Assembly (NCBI GenBank): GCA_964370185.1
Contig: CAYJIJ010000106.1
Coordinates: 1-5,241 of the forward strand
Length of the DNA: 5,241 nucleotides
Origin: CAYJEQ01 sp964370185
GTDB taxonomy: Bacteria > Bacillota > Clostridia > Oscillospirales > Ruminococcaceae
Direction of reading: 5' to 3'
The translations under genes and the position numbers were made by a program. This document shows positions 1-4,749 of this stretch, piece by piece (positions within the stretch are counted from its first letter, which is position 1; every line of letters begins with the position of its first letter). The notes below the pieces were generated by a model that worked only from the letters and a program-made list of their open reading frames with translations, did not search any database and was not told the DNA's origin.

Positions 1-12
1 GAAGAAAATGGG

Positions 13-870
13 ATGAAAAACAACAACCAGTCAAAATACGACTACCTCGACCATGTTAACAGCACTCCCGAACTTTTTGATAAATACTACGAGGCGGACA
101 GGGCACAGCGTGAGGCAAATCTCTCGCATAATTTAGGCTCAAACTGGGAGCAGATTTACGATATTGACGAGGGGGAGTATATCGGTGGCAATTCACCCGA
201 CAATTTAAGCGATGGCAGAATAGGCATACACCAAACTACTGGATACGACATCGGCATGCGTGATTATGACGATTACAGCGGTGTGAGCAGTGGCAATTCT
301 TCAAGTTCGAGTTACGATAGACTACTTGAACTGCAAAAACAGATGCGCACCGACAGCTACAACAGAGCAAAAGCGGATATCGATGCCTTTGCAGAGGAAG
401 CCGCGAGGCAGGCGTATGTAAATATGATGCAGACCAGTCAGAAACTGCCCGAGCAAGCCGCTGTGCTTGGAGTGGGTGGTATGAGTGAGAGTAGTTTAAT
501 CAAGGTGCAGTCGGATTATGCGGGGAGTTTAGCCGATATAGAAAACACTAAACAGCAGGGGCTAAATGAGCTTACAAGCGAATATGAAGCAGGGCTTGCA
601 CTCGATGTGATTGATGCCACTGAAAGATATATTGAAGCGGAGGAGAAAAGAAAGCAGGATGAGCGTGATTTAAACGCCACACTTGTGGAGATATATGCAA
701 AAAATTCCCCCGAATCGGCGCTTTCACCATCTCTTAGAGCGGCGGTTAGCGAAGATGTATCGTCGGCTGCGTCAAACAGCAATATTAAAACGAGCACACA
801 AACCCCGAGCTATTCGCTTTTGTCCGACACCAAAGATGGCAGCAAAAGGGTGTTAGCAGGGCTTATCTAA
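13..870 (+). CDS. Phage-like coiled-coil protein of unknown function
   Basis: I do not recognise a named family with certainty. The 285-residue product is very hydrophilic, with no signal peptide or membrane segment. Residues 1-86 are acidic and rich in Tyr and Asp. Residues 87-100 form a Ser/Gly linker. Residues 101-230 are strongly helical and likely coiled coil, broken by a Gly-rich turn at about 152-160 (LGVGGMSES). The tail, about 231-270, is Ser/Thr-rich and probably disordered. The stretch at about 131-170 (Ala-Tyr-Val-Asn, LPEQAA, GGMSESS) resembles, from memory, proteins encoded in virion-gene regions of Firmicutes phages, so a structural or assembly role is an inference. The frame stays open to the window edge. 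ATG at 13 is preferred because another frame, also open to the edge, stops at TGA 14-16. That gives an ATGA overlap typical of coupled phage genes. The ribosome binding site is weak. The gene is less AT-rich than the neighbouring intergenic DNA. Confidence 0.6.
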   Translation: MKNNNQSKYDYLDHVNSTPELFDKYYEADRAQREANLSHNLGSNWEQIYDIDEGEYIGGNSPDNLSDGRIGIHQTTGYDIGMRDYDDYSGVSSGNSSSSSYDRLLELQKQMRTDSYNRAKADIDAFAEEAARQAYVNMMQTSQKLPEQAAVLGVGGMSESSLIKVQSDYAGSLADIENTKQQGLNELTSEYEAGLALDVIDATERYIEAEEKRKQDERDLNATLVEIYAKNSPESALSPSLRAAVSEDVSSAASNSNIKTSTQTPSYSLLSDTKDGSKRVLAGLI

Positions 871-995
871 AAGTCAGCACGGATTAACCGCCTAATCAAT
901 CCCTTCTGCGTGGGACGCTCAGATTTAATTTGAATTACACAAAGAAGGTATCCTAAGCTTCTTATATGAAGATAAAACATACTACTAAATCATTG
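871..995. other. Non-coding gap after the phage-like gene
   Basis: I see no supported gene, tRNA or repeat here. All that stands out is a short GCGT-GGG-ACGC hairpin near 917-927 and a weak AAGAAG/CTTCTT pair near 943-964. It may be decayed phage DNA or simply the end of the upstream transcript. Confidence 0.4.
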
Positions 996-1032
996 AATAA
1001 TATTGCATTGCCGTCGGCAATGCAATATTATT
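996..1032 (+). terminator. Perfect 17-bp hairpin, possible terminator of the upstream gene
   Basis: The arm at 996-1012 is exactly complementary to 1016-1032, with a three-base GTC loop. The inner part is GC-richer (GCATTGCC/GGCAATGC) and the outer part is AT-only. On the plus strand the 3' arm runs into TTATTTGTGTT, a loose U-rich tail, so it could end transcription of the phage-like gene. The tail is poor for a classic intrinsic terminator, so an operator or processing role is possible. Confidence 0.5.
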
Positions 1033-1043
1033 TGTGTTATAAT
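1014..1043 (+). promoter_or_regulatory. Candidate extended -10 promoter upstream of rplJ
   Basis: TGTTATAAT at 1035-1043 is a full extended -10 element. A weak -35-like TCGGCA lies at 1014-1019 with an 18-base spacer. The -35 falls inside the palindrome at 996-1032. If active, it would be a distal second promoter for rplJ-rplL. AT-rich DNA gives such matches by chance. Confidence 0.35.
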
Positions 1044-1122
1044 TGATACTGAAAAAATTCATACAAAAATATCTAATAGCTAAATACTCTTGCTATTACT
1101 AAAATTAAATATAAAAAAACTA

Positions 1123-1151
1123 TTGACAAATATTTTTATTATATGTATAAT
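1123..1151 (+). promoter_or_regulatory. Consensus sigma-A promoter of rplJ-rplL
   Basis: TTGACA (1123-1128) and TATAAT (1146-1151) are both exact consensus hexamers separated by exactly 17 bases. Transcription would start near 1158 and give a leader of about 180 nucleotides before the rplJ start codon. Such a strong promoter fits a ribosomal protein operon that is then restrained by attenuation in the leader. Confidence 0.9.
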
Positions 1152-1157
1152 AATAAA

Positions 1158-1301
1158 GCTGCATATCCAAAGACAGTAGGTGTTTATAACTGAAAGGGCA
1201 TTTTGTCCGCCTGCCGAGGAATTAGCTTATAGTTAAAAAATGGGATTACCCTTTCTTTAAACTTTTATGCTCTTTCCACGGTTTTGTGGAAAGAGCATTT
1301 T
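1158..1301 (+). ncRNA. L10 leader (ribosomal protein autoregulatory RNA)
   Basis: This is the 5' untranslated region of rplJ. It carries the CCGCCTGCCGAGG block (about 1207-1219) that I recognise from L10 leaders of low-GC Gram-positive bacteria. Here CCT and AGG close a small GCCG loop. GAAAGGG (1192-1198) pairs with CCCTTTC (1249-1255) to close the domain, and TAACT (1187-1191) could pair with AGTTA (1231-1235) as an alternative inner or competing helix. The known role of the family is binding of L10, or the L10-L7/L12 complex, to repress its own operon. The 3' end is an intrinsic terminator, as in many members. Start and end are approximate. Confidence 0.85.
1267..1301 (+). terminator. Attenuator terminator in the rplJ leader
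   Basis: ATGCTCTTTCCAC (1267-1279) pairs perfectly over 13 bp with 1286-1298 around a GGTTTT loop, followed by a short T run (1298-1301). It lies only about 35 bases before the rplJ start codon, inside the leader transcript, so it would stop transcription before the genes. The 5' arm can instead pair with 1192-1201, giving an antiterminated form. Confidence 0.85.
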
Positions 1302-1322
1302 CAGTATAATATTAAAACTTTC

Positions 1323-1339
1323 AGGAGGTGAAAGATTTG
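1323..1339 (+). promoter_or_regulatory. rplJ ribosome binding site that fixes a TTG start
   Basis: AGGAGGT at 1323-1329 is a near-perfect Shine-Dalgarno. It overlaps the in-frame GTG at 1328, so that codon cannot be the start. TTG at 1337 sits eight bases after AGGAGG and begins the conserved L10 N-terminus (M)PSEKALLQKK. Confidence 0.85.
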
Positions 1340-1846
1340 CCAAGCGAAAAAGCTTTACTTCAAAAGAAAGAGCAAGTTGAACAACTTAAGGCAAAACTGC
1401 AAGGTGCGGTTGCCGGTGTTTTAGTAGACTACAAGGGTATAAATGTTGCGGACGACACTAAGCTTAGAAGAGAACTAAGAGAAGCTAATGTTGAGTACAC
1501 CGTAGTAAAAAATACTCTACTCAGATTTGCCGCTAAGGAAGTTGGTTTTGAAGACCTGTGTGGAGTGCTTGAGGGCACAACTGCACTTGCTATTTCAAAC
1601 GACGATCCTGTTATAGCTGCTAAAATTCTTGATAAGTACGCAACTGACTCCAAGGGTGCATTCTCCCTTAAAGCTGGTTTTGTTGAGGGAAAAGTACTCG
1701 ACAAAGCAGGTATCGAAGCAGTTGCTAAGCTTCCAAGCAAAGAACAGCTACTTGTTCAGCTGCTTAGCGTTCTCAATGGTAACATCAGAGGTCTGGCTGT
1801 TGCTCTTAACGCTATTAAGGAACAAAAAGAAGGGGAAGCAGCTTAA
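1337..1846 (+). CDS. rplJ: 50S ribosomal protein L10 (uL10)
   Basis: L10 is the base of the ribosomal stalk. Its N-terminal domain binds 23S rRNA in the GTPase centre and its C-terminal helix carries L7/L12 dimers. From the TTG start the protein has 169 residues, normal for bacterial L10. The conserved N-terminal core is clear at about 29-66 (VDYKGINV, LRRELREANVEYTVVKNTLLR), followed by LEGTTALAI at about 78-86. The C-terminal part, from LPSKEQLLVQLLSVLN (about 132-147) to the end, is the stalk helix that binds L7/L12, with a Lys/Glu-rich tail. It is the first gene of a two-gene operon and lies 81 bases before rplL. Control is most likely by its own product on the leader. Family assignment is secure; the TTG start rests on ribosome binding site placement and the conserved N-terminus. 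Confidence 0.97.
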   Translation: MPSEKALLQKKEQVEQLKAKLQGAVAGVLVDYKGINVADDTKLRRELREANVEYTVVKNTLLRFAAKEVGFEDLCGVLEGTTALAISNDDPVIAAKILDKYATDSKGAFSLKAGFVEGKVLDKAGIEAVAKLPSKEQLLVQLLSVLNGNIRGLAVALNAIKEQKEGEAA

Positions 1847-1927
1847 TCTGCTTACAAACACAGTCTATTAAAAGACAAAAAAATTAAGGCGAAAAGCCGC
1901 TCATAAAAATTAGGAGGTATTTCCATT

Positions 1928-2302
1928 ATGGCTTCTGAAAAAATTGTAAAATTTGTAGAAGAAATTAAAACTCTGACAGTTTTAGAACTTGCAGATCTCG
2001 TTAAGGCTATCGAAGAGGAGTTCGGTGTATCCGCTGCTGCTCCTGTAATGATGGCAGGCCCAGTTGCAGGTGCAGCTGCTGCTGAAGAAAAAACAGAATT
2101 TGATGTTATCCTTACAAGCGCTGGTGCTGCTAAAATGGCAGTTATCAAAGCTGTTAAAGATCTTACAGGTCTTGGACTTAAGGAAGCAAAAGAGCTTGTT
2201 GACAACGCTCCAAAGCCAGTTAAAGAAGGTGTTTCTAAAGCTGATGCTGAAGAACTCAAAGCTAAGCTTGAAGAAGCTGGCGCACAGGTTGAAGTTAAGT
2301 AA
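1928..2302 (+). CDS. rplL: 50S ribosomal protein L7/L12 (bL12)
   Basis: L7/L12 forms the mobile dimers of the ribosomal stalk, which recruit translational GTPases such as EF-Tu and EF-G and stimulate their activity. The 124-residue product has the usual three parts: an N-terminal dimerisation and L10-binding helix pair (about 1-33, including LTVLELADLVKAIEEEFGV), an Ala/Gly/Pro hinge (about 35-53), and the globular factor-binding domain (about 55-124). That domain carries KTEFDVIL, the AVIKAVKDLTGLGLKEAKEL helix region, and NAPKPVKEGVSK. All family landmarks are present and the length is standard. AGGAGGT at 1912-1918 lies nine bases before the ATG. It shares the rplJ transcript; its own strong ribosome binding site fits its need for more copies than L10. 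The operon ends here, with no rpoB following. Confidence 0.98.
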   Translation: MASEKIVKFVEEIKTLTVLELADLVKAIEEEFGVSAAAPVMMAGPVAGAAAAEEKTEFDVILTSAGAAKMAVIKAVKDLTGLGLKEAKELVDNAPKPVKEGVSKADAEELKAKLEEAGAQVEVK

Positions 2303-2323
2303 TTTTACTTATATACCGAAATT

Positions 2324-2353
2324 AAACGGACAGTCGAAAGACTGTCCGTTTTT
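2324..2353 (+). terminator. Intrinsic terminator of rplJ-rplL
   Basis: AAACGGACAGTC (2324-2335) pairs perfectly with 2340-2351 across a stable GAAA tetraloop, followed by a T run (2349-2353). It lies 21 bases after the rplL stop codon. This closes the ribosomal operon before the oppositely oriented transporter gene. Confidence 0.95.
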
Positions 2354-2392
2354 GCGTGTAATTTTTATAATAAGCATACCCTCCACAAAGTA

Positions 2393-2428
2393 AAACTACC
2401 ACCATCAATTTTTTGATAGTGGTAGTTT
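2393..2428 (-). terminator. Terminator of the YfcC-type transporter gene
   Basis: Arms 2393-2408 and 2413-2428 form a 16-bp stem with a four-base loop. One position (2403/2418) is a C-A mismatch in plus-strand RNA but a G-U pair in minus-strand RNA, so the stem is fully paired only for minus-strand transcription. On that strand it ends in TTTT. It lies about 65 bases beyond the transporter stop codon. On the plus strand it is also followed by T-rich sequence, so weak back-up termination of rplL readthrough is possible. Confidence 0.8.
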
Positions 2429-2492
2429 GTTTCTTTATAGGTAGTCCTTTTAAAACATATGATGTTATTTCTTCATTCCCAAAAAATTTTAT

Positions 2493-3908
2493 TTAGTATC
2501 CAATAAGTGTAGCGCCTATTAGAAGTGCGCAAGCGGTTATGAAGATAATCACAAGGTATCTCCAAATGAATTTAAACCATACATCAAAGCTGATTTTTCC
2601 GCAAGCAAGGCAAGCGATTAGAGCTCCCATGGTTGGGAAAGCAAGGTTACTTAAGCCATCACCGAACTGGAATGCAAGGATTGTAATCTGTTTGCTGATG
2701 CCTGTGATTTCTGCAAGTGGCATTAGTATTGGCATTGTTACAAGTGCCTGACTGCTTCCCGAAGGAACAAAGAAGTTGATTATAATCTGCACAATAAACA
2801 TCGCAATACCTACAACCGCCGCAGGAAGTGCGCTTACAAGTTCCGATAGATAGTATACGAATGTGTCTATAATCAGACCATCTTCCATTACTATCGAAAT
2901 GGCACGAGCGATACCGATAGCCATAGCTGCAACAAATACTGTTTGTGCGCCTGCAAGCATTTTATCCGCTATTTCACCACTTTTAAATCCTGCGATAATA
3001 CCACAGATAATACCACAAATTAGGTAAACTGCGGACATTTCAGTTAGTCCCCAACCCCATTGGAGTGAGCCGATTACCACTAAGAATATTGTGATTATAA
3101 ATGTGAGTAATACAAGCTTTCTTCTGCCTGTAAATTCTAATTGCTCGGAGAGATTTACACCTAAGTCATCAGTATTCATTCCGTAGCAATAGCTGCGTGT
3201 TGGGTCTTTTTTAACCTTTTCAGCGTATCTAACGATATATGCAATTGTTACAGCGGCAAATACCACCATGGTGAAAAGCCTATACTCAATGCCCGAGAAT
3301 AGTGGAAGTCCGCCGATTGCTTGCGCATTACCAACAGTCCACATATTTGTAGGGCCTGCCGCCCAACCAACTACATCGGAAACAATTACTACCGCAATAC
3401 CGGTGAGGACATCATAGCCGAGCATGAGGGCAATGCCTATACAAATGGGCACAAAAGGAATTACACCTTCAAGCATCGAGGGGAAAGCACCGATAAATAC
3501 GAAGTATAGTATAAGTGCTATAAGTATGTATTTACTACCCTTATCGCCGAGCTTTTTAGTCATGCCAACAACTGCCGCTTTGATAGCGCCTGTGCTGTCT
3601 ACAAGTCCAACTGCCGCACCGATTGTGAATATCATTGTGATTAGTGCAACACCATTTGAAATACCCCTTGGGATTGACTCAAACATCTCCATAAAGCCCA
3701 CTGGCTGTGAGTCTACATATTGGAAGCTCCCTGGAACTACAACATTTCTGCCATCAACCATTTCACGGGTGAATTGACCTGCTGGTAGAACCCATGTAAG
3801 TATTGTAATCAGTGCTAAAATCCCACATAGAATTACAAATGCATGAGGAAATGCTCTTTTTTTCTTAGTTGCTTCTTTTTTTACTTCATTGTTTGTATTG
3901 TTGCTCAT
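2493..3908 (-). CDS. YfcC family (DcuC superfamily) membrane transporter
   Basis: This 471-residue protein is a polytopic inner-membrane carrier with roughly 11-13 hydrophobic segments. A Lys-rich cytoplasmic N-terminus leads into FPHAFVILCG and the first membrane segment (about 20-43), which ends in LPAGQF. The loop at about 52-75 (GRNVVVPGSFQYVDSQPVGF) is typical of the YfcC group. Two signature stretches stand out: PSMLEGVIPFVPI (about 143-155), and near the C-terminus PSGSSQALVTMPILMPL (about 382-398) followed by QFGDGLSNLAFPT (414-426). A charged cytoplasmic loop lies at about 228-264. Members are annotated as C4-dicarboxylate or basic amino acid carriers, but the substrate cannot be read from sequence. 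GGAGGG at 3915-3920 is six bases before the ATG. The length is normal and nothing is broken. It has its own terminator and a long upstream region, so it is probably a single-gene unit. It converges on rplJ-rplL. Confidence 0.9.
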   Translation of the reverse strand: MSNNTNNEVKKEATKKKRAFPHAFVILCGILALITILTWVLPAGQFTREMVDGRNVVVPGSFQYVDSQPVGFMEMFESIPRGISNGVALITMIFTIGAAVGLVDSTGAIKAAVVGMTKKLGDKGSKYILIALILYFVFIGAFPSMLEGVIPFVPICIGIALMLGYDVLTGIAVVIVSDVVGWAAGPTNMWTVGNAQAIGGLPLFSGIEYRLFTMVVFAAVTIAYIVRYAEKVKKDPTRSYCYGMNTDDLGVNLSEQLEFTGRRKLVLLTFIITIFLVVIGSLQWGWGLTEMSAVYLICGIICGIIAGFKSGEIADKMLAGAQTVFVAAMAIGIARAISIVMEDGLIIDTFVYYLSELVSALPAAVVGIAMFIVQIIINFFVPSGSSQALVTMPILMPLAEITGISKQITILAFQFGDGLSNLAFPTMGALIACLACGKISFDVWFKFIWRYLVIIFITACALLIGATLIGY

Positions 3909-3976
3909 TTTTTACCCTCCGTCAAAAAAAAATCTTAGTATGCAAACTTTGCCCACATCAATAATTTGAATATGCC

Positions 3977-4014
3977 TTAGCCTGATTTAATGTTTTAGTA
4001 ATTTATCAGGCTAA
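3977..4014 (-). repeat. Inverted repeat in the transporter 5' leader
   Basis: TTAGCCTGAT at 3977-3986 is an exact inverted copy of 4005-4014, with an 18-base AT-rich loop. It lies about 70-105 bases upstream of the transporter ATG and downstream of both candidate promoters, so it would form a 10-bp hairpin in the leader RNA. It has no U tract on the minus strand, so it is not an obvious terminator. Confidence 0.6.
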
Positions 4015-4031
4015 AAAGATTGCATGTATAC

Positions 4032-4060
4032 ATCTTATCAAAAATAAAGGAAAAAATCAA
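4032..4060 (-). promoter_or_regulatory. Candidate proximal promoter of the transporter gene
   Basis: Read on the minus strand, TTGATT (4055-4060) and TAAGAT (4032-4037) are separated by 17 bases and match 8 of 12 consensus positions. The start would be near 4025, giving a leader of about 115 nucleotides with the hairpin at 3977-4014. A competing candidate lies at 4086-4114. Confidence 0.35.
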
Positions 4061-4081
4061 CAAAATGCGACTGTCGTTTTG
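4061..4081. promoter_or_regulatory. Dyad upstream of the transporter, possible operator
   Basis: CGAC-T-GTCG (4068-4076) is a perfect dyad, flanked by CAAAA (4061-4065) and TTTTG (4077-4081), which continue the symmetry with a two-base offset. It abuts the proximal -35 hexamer and would cover the start site of the distal candidate promoter. This is a plausible place for a regulator to bind. No regulator is identified. Confidence 0.35.
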
Positions 4082-4085
4082 AGAA

Positions 4086-4114
4086 ATTGTAGTATTTGAC
4101 AAATATTTTGACTA
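4086..4114 (-). promoter_or_regulatory. Candidate distal promoter of the transporter gene
   Basis: On the minus strand, TAGTCA (4109-4114) and TACAAT (4086-4091) are 17 bases apart and match 9 of 12 consensus positions. The start would fall near 4079, inside the CGAC-T-GTCG dyad. It is slightly better than the proximal candidate, but neither is proven. Confidence 0.4.
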
Positions 4115-4253
4115 AACCATGAATAAAAATTGACATTTCTATACTTGGAGTTGGGCATAACTATTTCACATTTCTGCCATCTCTAATCATAAAAACGCAA
4201 AAACAAAAAATATTTGCATATACACAGATTATACTTATTCTCCCATGAATCTA
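4115..4253. other. AT-rich non-coding part of the control region
   Basis: The whole gap from 3909 to 4367 has no gene I can support. Within this part I see an isolated TTGACA (plus strand, 4130-4135) with no properly spaced -10, and A-rich runs at about 4190-4210. Nothing suggests an RNA gene or mobile element. Confidence 0.4.
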
Positions 4254-4290
4254 ATATGCCCATGCCACCTTCAAAGGGGCATAGGCATAT
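4254..4290 (-). terminator. Hairpin downstream of the XRE gene, possible terminator
   Basis: ATATGCC (4254-4260) pairs with 4284-4290, and ATGCC (4262-4266) with 4278-4282. Position 4261/4283 is C-A on the plus strand but a U-G pair on the minus strand. A one-base bulge and three more pairs close a four-base loop. The wobble favours the minus strand, where it would follow the XRE gene, but there is no clear U tract on that side. On the plus strand the tail is TCTTTTCT. Its function is uncertain. Confidence 0.45.
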
Positions 4291-4367
4291 CTTTTCTGTG
4301 ATTAATGTAATAAATTCTATTCTCAAACAGACCTTGCCTATAAATTAAAAGTCAGAAGTTAAGGCGT

Positions 4368-4610
4368 TTACTTTTCCTCAAATAACGCTTCATAGGATAT
4401 GCCAAAAACTTCGGTAAAAGCTTTTACTTCATAATCTGCAACAAATCTTGCCCCACTCTCTATTCTCAAAATTGTGAGGTCGGAAAAATCATATCCTAAG
4501 AGTTGTAATTTTTCTGATAGCGCTTTTTGTGTCATATTATTTAATTTTCGAAAAGCTTTTACATTTTTCCCTATCAAATTTTTAGAGCCTTTATGCCAAT
4601 ATATTTTCAT
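4368..4610 (-). CDS. Small XRE-family helix-turn-helix protein
   Basis: The 80-residue product is essentially one Cro/C1-type DNA-binding domain preceded by a short basic tail (KIYWHKGSKN). IGKNVKAFRKLNNMTQKALSEKLQ (split here as IGKNVKAFRKLNN at 13-25 and MTQKALSEKLQ at 26-36) gives helix 1 and the first helix of the HTH. SDLTILRIESG (43-53) is the likely recognition helix and turn. ADYEVKAFTEVFGISYEALF (58-77) gives the last helices. There is no sensor or catalytic domain, so it presumably acts as a dimeric repressor or regulator of unknown target. The ATG at 4610 is preferred; a TTG at 4622 lies within the GAGGTG ribosome binding site and is unlikely. It sits between ackA and the transporter, all on the minus strand, with its own flanking hairpins. 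It could control its neighbours, itself, or a distant locus; a phage origin is possible but unproven. Confidence 0.8.
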   Translation of the reverse strand: MKIYWHKGSKNLIGKNVKAFRKLNNMTQKALSEKLQLLGYDFSDLTILRIESGARFVADYEVKAFTEVFGISYEALFEEK

Positions 4611-4620
4611 AGCACACCTC
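4608..4620 (-). promoter_or_regulatory. Ribosome binding site deciding the XRE start
   Basis: Read on the minus strand, GAGGTG (4615-4620) lies four bases before ATG 4610-4608. The spacing is slightly short but usable. The alternative TTG at 4622 overlaps this motif and has no site of its own. Confidence 0.6.
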
Positions 4621-4622
4621 AA

Positions 4623-4635
4623 AACTTCTAAAGTT
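4623..4635. repeat. Short inverted repeat before the XRE gene
   Basis: AACTT-CTA-AAGTT is a 5-3-5 dyad directly upstream of the XRE ribosome binding site. That is where an autoregulating XRE protein might bind. It is short and AT-rich, so chance is a real explanation. Confidence 0.25.
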
Positions 4636-4693
4636 GAAATTTTAGCAAATTACTAATAATATTACCATCCATGCAGATGCCTTTACACTCTAA

Positions 4694-4731
4694 AAATGGG
4701 TAATTACCATCATAGCGGTAATTACCCATTT
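4694..4731 (-). terminator. Intrinsic terminator of ackA
   Basis: The arms at 4694-4708 and 4717-4731 are perfectly complementary over 15 bp, with an eight-base loop. On the minus strand the 3' arm runs into TTTTT. It lies 19 bases after the ackA stop codon, so ackA transcription should end before the XRE gene, which would then need its own promoter. Confidence 0.9.
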
Positions 4732-4749
4732 AAATTTACTATTTTACTC

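Noticed and set aside
516..797. Minus-strand open frame of 93 codons inside the phage-like gene
   Set aside because: It is Ser/Ala-rich antisense sequence opposite a coherent plus-strand protein, with no credible ribosome binding site.
871..995. A tRNA or phage attachment site after the phage-like gene
   Set aside because: No cloverleaf, T-loop motif or direct repeat with another part of the window could be found.
1074..1098. Seven-base inverted repeat TAATAGC/GCTATTA as a terminator
   Set aside because: It is short and AT-rich, has an 11-base loop, and is followed by A-rich rather than T-rich sequence.
1328..1336. GTG at 1328 as the rplJ start
   Set aside because: It overlaps the Shine-Dalgarno itself; TTG at 1337 has proper spacing and begins the conserved L10 N-terminus.
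1852..2259. Minus-strand open frame of 135 codons over rplL
   Set aside because: It is the antisense shadow of L7/L12, which is unmistakable on the plus strand; low-complexity Ser/Ala composition comes from the repetitive codons of rplL.
3424..3777. Plus-strand open frames inside the transporter gene
   Set aside because: They are opposite an intact transporter frame and have no ribosome binding site or recognisable domain.
4474..4656. Plus-strand 60-codon open frame opposite the XRE gene
   Set aside because: It is antisense to a clear HTH protein and lacks a ribosome binding site.
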